From assembly GCA_016190405.1 (NCBI GenBank), contig JACPQO010000005.1, positions 1 to 12,749 on the forward strand: 12,749 nucleotides of DNA, given 5' to 3'. Numbering within the stretch: the first letter of the stretch is position 1; each line of letters starts with the position of its first letter. Positions 7,011 through 12,749 of this stretch are shown here, piece by piece. The notes beneath the pieces were generated by a model. That model saw nothing but the letters and a program-made list of their open reading frames with translations, made no database searches and was not told the origin of the DNA. Position numbers and translations under genes: made by a program. Origin of the DNA: Chloroflexota bacterium (lineage in GTDB: Bacteria > Chloroflexota > Dehalococcoidia > SM23-28-2 > RBG-16-64-32).

Positions 7011-8006
7011 ATGAACGTCTCCGACCTCGGCGAGTTCGGGCTCATCCAGCGGCTGGCCACCGCCCTCGGCGCCGCGCCGCCCGAATCGCTCATCGTCGGC
7101 ATCGGCGACGACGCCGCCGCCTGGCGGGAGGGCACGAGCGTCCTCCTGGCCACGACCGACACCCTGGTGGAGGGCGTCCACTTCCTGCCCGCCATCACCC
7201 CCTGGCGCGACCTGGGCTGGAAGGCCCTGGCCGTCAACGTCAGCGACATCGCCGCTATGGGCGGCGAGCCGGTGTTCGCCCTGGTCACCCTGGCCCTGCC
7301 GCCGGAAACGGGCGTGGCCGCCGTCGACGAGCTCTACGCTGGACTCCAGGAGTGCGCTCGCGAGTACGGTGTGGCCGTCGCCGGCGGCGACGTCGTGCGA
7401 GCGCCCCAGGTCGTGCTGACCGTCGCCTTGCTGGGCCGCGCGCAGATGAGCGACGAAGGTGAGCCGCTCCTCTTGCGACGCGATGCCGCCCAGGGCGCCG
7501 GGCACGTCATCGCCGTGACCGGCGCCCTGGGCGGCGCCGCCGCCGGCCTGCGTCGCCTGAAGGAGGGCGCTTCCGCCGGCGATCCCCTCGTCCGCGCCCA
7601 CCTGCGCCCGCGGCCGCCCCTGGCCACGGCTCAACTCGCCGCCCGCCTGGGCGTCCCCTGCGCCATCGACATCTCCGACGGCCTCCTCCAGGACCTGGGC
7701 CACATCTGCGAGATGTCCGGCCTGGGCGCCGATCTGCGCGTCAATGCCGTACCCTTGAGCGCGGATCTGCGGGCGGCCTACCCGGACGAGGCCCTGTCCC
7801 TGGCCTGTGCTGGCGGCGAAGACTACCAGATGCTGTTCGTGGCGCCGGCCGAGACGACCCAGGAGCTCAGCCGCTCCGCGCAGGACCGTATTACCGTCAT
7901 CGGCGAGATGACCGAATCGCCGGACCACCGGCCGCGGCTCCTCGATGCCGCCGGCAACGAGCTGCATCTGGACGACGCCGGCTGGGACCACCTGCGCCGT
8001 GGATGA
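7011..8006 (+). CDS. thiL: Thiamine-monophosphate kinase ThiL
   Basis: Phosphorylates thiamine phosphate to the cofactor thiamine diphosphate with ATP in the cytosol. It is 331 residues long, matching the family length of about 325. Landmarks in order: GIGDDAA (30-36, metal/ATP), TTDTLVEGVHF (48-58, substrate), NVSDIAAMGG (76-85), GGDVVR (125-130), DISDGLLQDL (220-229) and CAGGEDYQMLF (266-276), all typical of ThiL in the PurM/SelD superfamily. An in-frame GTG at 6978 would add 11 residues, but the TATAAT at 6996-7001 lies inside that extension, so ATG 7011 is the real start. The last 8 bases overlap tsaE, indicating an operon and translational coupling. No other thiamine gene is nearby. Confidence 0.95.
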   Translation: MNVSDLGEFGLIQRLATALGAAPPESLIVGIGDDAAAWREGTSVLLATTDTLVEGVHFLPAITPWRDLGWKALAVNVSDIAAMGGEPVFALVTLALPPETGVAAVDELYAGLQECAREYGVAVAGGDVVRAPQVVLTVALLGRAQMSDEGEPLLLRRDAAQGAGHVIAVTGALGGAAAGLRRLKEGASAGDPLVRAHLRPRPPLATAQLAARLGVPCAIDISDGLLQDLGHICEMSGLGADLRVNAVPLSADLRAAYPDEALSLACAGGEDYQMLFVAPAETTQELSRSAQDRITVIGEMTESPDHRPRLLDAAGNELHLDDAGWDHLRRG

Positions 8007-8496
8007 GCACACGCTCGTGCTGCCCTCTCGCGGGCCCGGCGAGACGCGCCGCCTGGGCCGGCGTCTGGGCCGCCTCCTGCGGCCCGGCGATGTCGTCCTG
8101 CTGTCGGGGGAGCTGGGCGCCGGCAAGACCGTGTTCGTCCAGGGGGTCGCCCGCGGCCTCGGCTACGAAGGCGCCGTCTCCTCCAAGTCCTTCATCCTCC
8201 TGGGCGAGTACCCGGGCCGCACCGTGCTCTACCACGCCGACCTCTACCGGCTGGAGGCGCCGGAGCAGGCCGAAGAGCTGGCCCTGGACGAAATCTGCGG
8301 CGACGGCGCCCTCGTCGTCGAGTGGCCGGAGCGGGCCCCTGGCATCTTCCCCCCGGACCACCTCTCGATCGCCTTCGAGGCGACCGGCGAGCGCACGCGC
8401 ACGCTGGTCATAGAAGCGCACGGCCCGAATAGCACCGAACTGTGGCGAGGGTTGGAACGGCACCGCGTCCTGAAGGGTGCGGCATCATCCCTCTGA
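7999..8496 (+). CDS. tsaE: tRNA t6A biosynthesis ATPase TsaE
   Basis: The ATPase of the TsaBDE complex, which with TsaC makes N6-threonylcarbamoyladenosine at position 37 of ANN-decoding tRNAs. It is 165 residues from GTG 7999. This start overlaps the thiL stop by 8 bases and gives the usual short N-terminus; an upstream in-frame ATG at 7945 lies deep inside thiL. Walker A is GELGAGKT (37-44), the LLGEYPGRTVLYHADLYRL segment (67-85) carries the family HxDLYRL motif, and VVEWPER (106-112) is the conserved Trp-bearing strand. Odd: the switch usually read as S-P-T-F/Y is S-K-S-F here (62-65). The C-terminus (140-165) is variable. It lies between thiL and tsaB, a common bacterial arrangement. Confidence 0.93.
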   Translation: MDEHTLVLPSRGPGETRRLGRRLGRLLRPGDVVLLSGELGAGKTVFVQGVARGLGYEGAVSSKSFILLGEYPGRTVLYHADLYRLEAPEQAEELALDEICGDGALVVEWPERAPGIFPPDHLSIAFEATGERTRTLVIEAHGPNSTELWRGLERHRVLKGAASSL

Positions 8497-8511
8497 CGAG
8501 CACGGCTCCAG

Positions 8512-8539
8512 CCTCCAACCTCCAACCTCTAACCTCCTA
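8512..8539. repeat. Heptanucleotide tandem repeat (CCTCCAA, four units) before tsaB
   Basis: Units CCTCCAA, CCTCCAA, CCTCTAA and CCTCCTA run in strict 7-base phase through the 53-base gap between tsaE and tsaB, and the last unit merges into the TATAAT box. The repeats occupy the place where a -35 element would lie. The unit differs from the heptamer at 2563-2597, but the period and position before a start codon are the same. Confidence 0.75.
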
Positions 8540-8543
8540 TAAT
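8538..8543 (+). promoter_or_regulatory. -10 box (TATAAT) of tsaB
   Basis: A perfect TATAAT is followed by six bases and then GTG 8550, so a transcript started from it would be leaderless. It gives tsaB its own promoter in addition to any read-through from thiL-tsaE. Confidence 0.65.
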
Positions 8544-8549
8544 GCGAGC

Positions 8550-9227
8550 GTGGAACTCTCCATCGACACCGCCTCCGAGATGGCCAGCGTGGCCCTCTCC
8601 CGCCAGGGCAGCCTCCTGGCCGAGATCACCTGGCGCTGCCGCCGCAACCACACCGTCGAGCTGCTGCCCACCGTCGAGCGGCTTCTGTCGCAGGCCGGCG
8701 TCGGCAAGGACGAGCTCCAGGCCGTCTTCGTCTGCGTCGGGCCCGGGATGTACACCGGCCTGCGGGTGGGCGTCAGCACGGCCAAGGGGCTGGCCTGCGG
8801 CCTCGGCCTGCCCCTGGTCGGCGTGGGACGGCTGGAGCTGGACGCTTATCCGCACGCCGCCTTTCCGGGGCCCATCGTTGCCGTGCACCGGGCCGGCCGC
8901 GGCGAGCTGGCCTGGGCGTCCTATCGTGGCGGCCCCTGGCGCGAACTCACACCGCCCCGCCTGTCCCAGCCCGAAGACTTCGCCCGCCGAGTGCGGACTC
9001 GCACCCTCTTCGTGGGGGAGATCGACGATGCCCTGTCCGCTCGCCTGCAGGACGTCGCCGGGGCCCGGGCGATCATCGCCTCCGCGGCCGCCTCGACGCG
9101 TCGCGCCGGCGCCCTGGCCGAGCTGGCCTACGAACGCCTGACCGACGGCCACACCTCCGATCCGGCCCTCCTCCGGCCCATCTACCTGCGACCGCCGGCC
9201 ATCAGCCCGCGAACGCCTGGCGGTTGA
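8550..9227 (+). CDS. tsaB: tRNA t6A biosynthesis protein TsaB
   Basis: The scaffold partner of TsaD in t6A synthesis, related to the ASKHA ATPase fold but normally lacking a complete active site. It is 225 residues from GTG 8550, reading MELSIDTASEMASVALS, the standard TsaB opening. The in-frame codon at 8442 would add 36 residues that overlap tsaE and the repeat and are unlike the family. NHTVELLPTVERLL (33-46) and GPGMYTGLRVGVSTAKGLA (64-82) are diagnostic; DPALLRPIYLRPP near the end is the usual C-terminal motif. In many genomes rimI and/or tsaD follow; here the HEPN-MNT module does, and TsaD and TsaC must be encoded elsewhere. Confidence 0.94.
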   Translation: MELSIDTASEMASVALSRQGSLLAEITWRCRRNHTVELLPTVERLLSQAGVGKDELQAVFVCVGPGMYTGLRVGVSTAKGLACGLGLPLVGVGRLELDAYPHAAFPGPIVAVHRAGRGELAWASYRGGPWRELTPPRLSQPEDFARRVRTRTLFVGEIDDALSARLQDVAGARAIIASAAASTRRAGALAELAYERLTDGHTSDPALLRPIYLRPPAISPRTPGG

Positions 9228-9239
9228 TCTGCCGCGTGC

Positions 9240-9245
9240 TACAAT
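9240..9245 (+). promoter_or_regulatory. Extended -10 box (TGCTACAAT) before the HEPN-MNT pair
   Basis: TACAAT preceded by TGC forms an extended -10, which can work without a -35. It lies just after the tsaB stop, 23 bases before the HEPN ATG, predicting a leader of about 16 nt. It would also serve the MNT gene and ndk. Confidence 0.5.
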
Positions 9246-9268
9246 GGCGGCGGGTTACGGAACCAGCG

Positions 9269-9658
9269 ATGCCTTCCAGACATGAAGATTGGCTCCGCCA
9301 GGCGAAACGCGACCTCGAGCAAGCCCTGTACAACGTTAGGGGGGAGTACTACGAGTGGGCGTGCTTTTCCGCCCAGCAGGCTGCGGAAAAGGCGGTCAAG
9401 GCGCTTTACCAGAAGCTGGGCGCGGATGCCTGGGGCCACTCTGTTCACGACTTGCTGAAGGCTTTGCCCGACGATCTGCGCCCCAAGGGACAACTGCTGC
9501 AACGCGCCAAGTGGCTGGATCGTCAGTACATACCACCTCGCTATCCGAACTCTGTAGCGCAAGGCATCCCCGCCGACTACTACGGGGTGGACGATGCCAG
9601 GCAGGCGATGGAGAATGCAGAGGCAATCGTTCGGTTCTGTGAGGGTCACATACTTTGA
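9269..9658 (+). CDS. HEPN domain protein (toxin-like partner of the MNT gene)
   Basis: A 129-residue all-helical protein of the PF05168 HEPN type. The first helix is HEDWLRQAKRDLEQALYNV (5-23), then YYEWACFSAQQAAEKAVKAL (27-46), the signature helix of this group. GHSVHDLLKAL (56-66) and RQYIPPRYPN (85-94) follow; the last also recurs in MNT-linked HEPN proteins. The C-terminal helix contains R122-FCEG-H127, a formal R-x4-H as in HEPN ribonucleases, though its position at the very end makes function uncertain. In known pairs the HEPN protein is an RNase toxin silenced by AMP addition from MNT. ATG 9269 is preferred to the in-frame TTG 9224, which overlaps the tsaB stop and puts the -10 box inside the gene. 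The 3' end overlaps the MNT gene by 20 bases. Confidence 0.85.
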   Translation: MPSRHEDWLRQAKRDLEQALYNVRGEYYEWACFSAQQAAEKAVKALYQKLGADAWGHSVHDLLKALPDDLRPKGQLLQRAKWLDRQYIPPRYPNSVAQGIPADYYGVDDARQAMENAEAIVRFCEGHIL

Positions 9659-9980
9659 TCGACGCGGCGTACGGCGCGCTGCGGAAGAGTTCGCAGCGCG
9701 ATTGGCGGCCGAGCGCCCGGAGGTCGTGCGCGTAGTCCTGTTCGGGTCAGTCGCCCGCGGCGATGCCGTACCTGGAAGCGACGCCGACTTCCTGGTCATC
9801 ATCTCCCGCTCCGATAAGGACTTCCTGGACCGCATGTCCGACTACCGGCCGGACCATTTCCCGGTGGGGGTCGACGTGTTTCCGTACACTGAACATGAGC
9901 TGCAGCAGATGATCAGAGAGGGAAATTTCTTCCTGCGCCGCGCCCTCCGGGAGGGCATTACTCTGTTCGAGCGAACATGA
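9639..9980 (+). CDS. MNT-type nucleotidyltransferase (antitoxin-like partner of HEPN)
   Basis: A 113-residue minimal nucleotidyltransferase. [10 protein letters not shown] (32-41) supplies the GS motif and SDADFLV (47-53) gives metal ligands D48 and D50. The third Asp is probably D79 in [12 protein letters not shown]. It should transfer AMP from ATP to the cognate HEPN protein. The start is GTG 9639, inside the last codons of the HEPN gene; the earlier in-frame ATG at 9594 would extend the overlap to 65 bases and add 15 residues of no family likeness. The overlap implies coupled translation and a fixed ratio of the two proteins. Its TGA overlaps the ATG of ndk (ATGA), so ndk appears to be the third cistron of this transcript. 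Confidence 0.85.
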   Translation: MRVTYFDRRGVRRAAEEFAARLAAERPEVVRVVLFGSVARGDAVPGSDADFLVIISRSDKDFLDRMSDYRPDHFPVGVDVFPYTEHELQQMIREGNFFLRRALREGITLFERT

Positions 9981-10441
9981 TCATGGAACGCACCCTCATC
10001 CTCATCAAGCCCGACGCCATGCAACGGGGCCTGGCCGGCGAGGTCATCGCCCGCCTGGAGCGACGCGGCCTTCGCATCATCGCCATGCGCCTGTTCCAGA
10101 TGGACGGCGAGATGGCCGGCCGCCATTACGCCGAGCACGCCGACAAGCCCTTCTACCGCACGCTCGTCGACTTCATCACCGCCAGCCCCATCATCGCCGC
10201 CATCTTCGAGGGCCCCAACGCCGTGGAGACGGTGCGCGCCACCATGGGCGCCACCGATCCCCGCAAGGCGGCCCCCGGCACCATCCGCGGCGACTTCGGC
10301 CTCAACATCACCCAGAACCTGATCCACGGCTCCGACTCCCTGGAGTCGGCCACGCGCGAGATAGCGCTCTTCTTCCCGGAGGACGACATCCACACCTATC
10401 GCCGCGACATCGACCGCTGGCTGTTCGACGTCCCGGACTGA
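9977..10441 (+). CDS. ndk: Nucleoside diphosphate kinase
   Basis: Transfers the gamma phosphate of ATP to nucleoside diphosphates through a phospho-histidine, balancing (d)NTP pools in the cytosol. It is 154 residues from ATG 9977, or 152 from ATG 9983, which gives the classic [12 protein letters not shown] start; 9977 is kept because its ATG overlaps the MNT stop. Numbered from 9983: KPDAMQRG (9-16), [17 protein letters not shown] (77-93), PGTIRGDFG (98-106) and the active-site His115 in [12 protein letters not shown]. All nucleotide-binding residues are in place and the length is normal (about 140-152). No promoter or Shine-Dalgarno of its own is evident, so it depends on upstream transcription. 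A 12-base palindrome, CCCTTCGAAGGG, follows the stop at 10444-10455. Confidence 0.95.
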   Translation: MIMERTLILIKPDAMQRGLAGEVIARLERRGLRIIAMRLFQMDGEMAGRHYAEHADKPFYRTLVDFITASPIIAAIFEGPNAVETVRATMGATDPRKAAPGTIRGDFGLNITQNLIHGSDSLESATREIALFFPEDDIHTYRRDIDRWLFDVPD

Positions 10442-10473
10442 GCCCCTTCGAAGGGTCATGAAAATGTCGGTCT

Positions 10474-10555
10474 GTCATTGCGAGGAGCGAAGCGACCTGG
10501 CAATCTCGGATCTGCGCAGATCGCCACCGCCCGCTCGCGCCGGCCTCGCGATGAC
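10474..10555. repeat. Foldback intergenic repeat (TCATTGCGAGGAGCGAAGCGAC type)
   Basis: Arms GTCATTGCGAGG (10474-10485) and CCTCGCGATGAC (10544-10555) are inverted repeats with one mismatch. Inside them TGGCAATCT (10498-10506) pairs with AGATCGCCA (10518-10526), also with one mismatch, and the centre GATCTGCGCAGATC (10509-10522) is a perfect palindrome. The left arm matches a short dispersed intergenic repeat seen, from general knowledge, in many unrelated bacteria. It is MITE- or REP-like and encodes nothing. It fills most of the 141-base gap between ndk and the LonB-like gene. Confidence 0.75.
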
Positions 10556-10582
10556 TTTCTCGGCACCCTTTAGCAACCGCCC

Positions 10583-12749
10583 ATGATCGAGACCGAGAAG
10601 CTGCGCGTCCCGCCCCAGGAGTTGCGTTTGCAGCACGACCCCTCGGGCTTCCAGTTCGAATGCACCGACGAGCTAACCCCCCTTACGGAGTTCGTGGGCC
10701 AGGACCGGGCCCTGCGCTCCCTCCAGTTCGGTCTGGGACTGGGGAAGGCCGGCTACAACATCTTCGTGACCGGCCTCACCGGCACCGGCAAGGCCACCGC
10801 CATCCTGGAGTACATCCAGCGCACCGTCCAGGAGCGGCGCAGCGCCGGCGAGCTGACCCTCCCCGACGACTGGTGCTACGTCTACAACTTCGACGACCCC
10901 GACCGGCCCAACGCCCTGCGCCTGCCGCCCGGCGCCGGGCGCAAGCTGCGCAACCAGCTGGAGGAGCTGCTGGCTGCCGTCCGGGCCAGCGTCAGCCGCG
11001 CCTTCTCCAGCGAGGAGTACGAACACCGCCGCCGCGAGATCCTGGAGGGCGGCCAGCAGGAGGCGCAGAAACTCATGGAGCAGGCCCAGAAAGAGGCCGA
11101 GAGCGCGGGCTTCATGCTCCGCTTTTCTGCCGTGGGCGTGGGCCTGGTGCCCCTGTCGGAAGGCAAGCCGATGACCGCCGAACAGTTCGCCGCCCTGGAC
11201 CCGGCGGCGAAGAAAGAGATCGAGTCCCGCCAGCAGCCCATCATGGAGGCCGTGGAGGAGGTGGGTGAGCGGCTGCGCGCCCTGGAGCGCGACGTCACCC
11301 AGCGGGTGCGCCAGCTGGACCGGCAGGTGGCGGAGGCGGCCGTGGCCGGCCTGTTCGACTCCATCATCGCCCAGAACCAGGCCTACCCGGAGGTGCCCCG
11401 CTTCCTCGAGCAACTGCGCGAGTTCACACTGGCCAGCATCGACCTGTTCCGGGACCGCGAGGGCCAGCCCGGCGCGGCGATGGCGGCCCTGGCCGGCGCC
11501 GCCCAGCCCGACCCCTTCCTGGCCTTTCGCTGCAACGTCTTCGTCGATAACGCCCAGGCCAGCGGCCCGCCCATCATCGTCGAGCCCAACCCTACCTGGA
11601 CCAACCTGCTGGGCAAGATCGAGCGCCGCGCCTTCCTGGGCACCTACTTCAGCGACCACACCTCCCTGAAGTCGGGCGCCGTGCAGCGGGCCAACGGCGG
11701 CTACCTCATCCTCAACCTCATCGACATCTTCACCCGGGCCGGCTCCTGGGACGGCCTCAAGCGGGTCATCCGCACCAAGCGGGTGCAGCTGGAGGACCCC
11801 ATGGAGCAGTACGGCCTGCTCACTCCCCAGGCCCTGCGGCCGGAGCCCATCCCTATGGACTTCAAGCTTGTCGTCACCGGCGAGCCCCTGGCCTACTTCC
11901 TCCTGTCCACGTACGACGAGGAGTTCTGGGAGATGTTCAAGGTCAAGGCCGACTTCGACGTCCAGATCCCCCGTACGTCCGAGAACGCTCTGGCCTACGC
12001 CGGCTTCATCTGCGCCTGCTGCCAGCGCGACAGCCTGCGCCACTTTGACCGCACCGCCGTGGCCAAGGTCGTCGAGCAGGGCAGCCGCATGGTGGAGGAC
12101 CAGGAGAAACTGTCGGCCCGCTTCGGCCGCCTCCGCGACCTCGTGGTGGAGGCCGACTACTGGGCCGGCCAGGCCGGCGCTGCCATCGTCTCCGCCCAGC
12201 ACGTGGAGCGCGCTATCGGCGAGCGGGTCTACCGCCTCAACCTGGTGGAGGAGCGCATCCGCGAGCTCATCGCCCGCGGCGTCATCATGGTGGACGTAGC
12301 GGGCTCCGTGGTGGGGCAGGTCAACGGCCTGTCGGTGCTGGACTTCGTGGAGTTCAGCTTCGGCCGGCCCTCCCGCATCACGGCCCGCACCTTCATGGGC
12401 CAGCGCGGCGTCGTCAGCATCGACCGCGAGTCGCAGCTCAGCGGCCACATCCACGACAAGGGCGTCCTCATCCTCAGCGGCTACCTGGGCTGGAAGTACG
12501 CCCAGGACAAGCCCCTCTCCGTCTCCGCCAGCATCTCCTTCGAGCAGGCCTACGAGCCCGTGGAGGGGGACAGCGCCTCCCTGGCCGAGCTGTGCGCTAT
12601 CCTCTCCAGCCTGGCCGACGCCCCCCTGCGACAGGACCTGGCCCTCACCGGCTCCGTCAACCAGAAGGGCGAGGTCCAGCCCATCGGCGGCGTCAACCAG
12701 AAGATCGAGGGCTTCCACGACGTCTGCCGCGCCATCGGCTTCACCGGCC
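10583..12749 (+). CDS. LonB-like ATP-dependent protease (AAA_32 family), 3' end outside window
   Basis: Open from ATG 10583 to the window edge, 722 codons visible; the family is usually near 800. Residues 15-60 (LRLQHDPSGFQFECTDEL, then VGQDRALRSLQFGL) are typical of Lon-like AAA_32 proteins (PF13654). The nucleotide-binding loop is GLTGTGKA (64-71), with Ala where Ser/Thr usually follows Lys. A long charged helical insertion (about 130-285, with EEYEHRRREILEGGQQEAQK) follows. GGYLILNLIDIF (from about 372) is the Walker B region, with Asn in place of the usual Asp. The Lon protease domain has catalytic Ser666 in GDSASLAEL and Lys707 in VNQKIEGF, with TGSVNQKGEVQPIGGVNQK between. The proteolytic dyad is intact. 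Unlike LonA at the other end, this family lacks the N-terminal LON domain. No Shine-Dalgarno is seen before the ATG. Confidence 0.93.
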   Translation, partial: MIETEKLRVPPQELRLQHDPSGFQFECTDELTPLTEFVGQDRALRSLQFGLGLGKAGYNIFVTGLTGTGKATAILEYIQRTVQERRSAGELTLPDDWCYVYNFDDPDRPNALRLPPGAGRKLRNQLEELLAAVRASVSRAFSSEEYEHRRREILEGGQQEAQKLMEQAQKEAESAGFMLRFSAVGVGLVPLSEGKPMTAEQFAALDPAAKKEIESRQQPIMEAVEEVGERLRALERDVTQRVRQLDRQVAEAAVAGLFDSIIAQNQAYPEVPRFLEQLREFTLASIDLFRDREGQPGAAMAALAGAAQPDPFLAFRCNVFVDNAQASGPPIIVEPNPTWTNLLGKIERRAFLGTYFSDHTSLKSGAVQRANGGYLILNLIDIFTRAGSWDGLKRVIRTKRVQLEDPMEQYGLLTPQALRPEPIPMDFKLVVTGEPLAYFLLSTYDEEFWEMFKVKADFDVQIPRTSENALAYAGFICACCQRDSLRHFDRTAVAKVVEQGSRMVEDQEKLSARFGRLRDLVVEADYWAGQAGAAIVSAQHVERAIGERVYRLNLVEERIRELIARGVIMVDVAGSVVGQVNGLSVLDFVEFSFGRPSRITARTFMGQRGVVSIDRESQLSGHIHDKGVLILSGYLGWKYAQDKPLSVSASISFEQAYEPVEGDSASLAELCAILSSLADAPLRQDLALTGSVNQKGEVQPIGGVNQKIEGFHDVCRAIGFTG

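Noticed and set aside
7945..7998. Upstream ATG start for TsaE
   Set aside because: It would overlap thiL by over 60 bases and adds residues unlike the family; GTG 7999 gives the usual N-terminus.
6924..8126. In-frame extension upstream of the Ntn-like gene, giving a 721-residue minus-strand reading frame
   Set aside because: It is antisense to thiL, is rich in low-complexity Gly/Ala/Arg/Gln typical of shadow frames in GC-rich DNA, and a promoter plus a family-like MT start lies at 6921-6945.
10673..12718. 681-codon minus-strand open frame
   Set aside because: It is the complement of the LonB-like gene, whose frame has intact domain motifs. The minus-strand product is Gly/Ala/Asp/His/Leu-rich without any domain.

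Overview
This is a compact, GC-rich bacterial chromosome segment of about 12.7 kb. It is cut inside a gene at both ends and has no gap over 250 bases. The lineage is not proven. High GC, a canonical LonA plus an AAA_32/LonB-type protease, a thiL-tsaE-tsaB block, many MNT/HEPN genes and TATAAT boxes lying directly on start codons suggest an environmental Chloroflexota-like bacterium (low to moderate confidence).

Left part (1-3660). The window opens with the ATPase and protease parts of LonA. Next comes a solitary minimal nucleotidyltransferase (MNT), overlapped by a 24-codon remnant that looks like an internally deleted HEPN gene. On the minus strand follow a D-2-hydroxyacid dehydrogenase and then a class I SAM methyltransferase, separated by a heptanucleotide tandem repeat.

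Middle (3661-6923). A plus-strand gene encodes a membrane-anchored HExxH zincin-like protein, the only gene here with a clear Shine-Dalgarno. It converges on a minus-strand YfcE-type metallophosphoesterase across a pair of strong hairpins. Upstream of the phosphoesterase, on the same strand, lies a 320-residue unannotated protein. Its N-terminus reproduces the proteasome/HslV layout of Thr1, Asp17 and a Lys near 33-34. I read it as a stand-alone proteasome-like Ntn hydrolase, and it is the most interesting gene in the window.

Right part (6924-12749). A divergent promoter region leads to thiL (thiamine-phosphate kinase), tsaE and tsaB (t6A tRNA modification). An intact HEPN-MNT toxin-antitoxin-type pair follows, overlapping at its end with ndk (nucleoside diphosphate kinase). 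After ndk sits a foldback repeat of the widespread TCATTGCGAGGAGCGAAGCGAC kind. The last gene is a LonB-like AAA_32 protease, truncated by the window end.

How it fits together. Housekeeping genes (proteolysis, thiamine, tRNA modification, nucleotide balance) are interleaved with small accessory modules that are visibly less GC-rich (the two MNT/HEPN loci and the Ntn-like gene). Several genes have a TATAAT-like box only 6-9 nt before the start codon, which implies leaderless transcripts.
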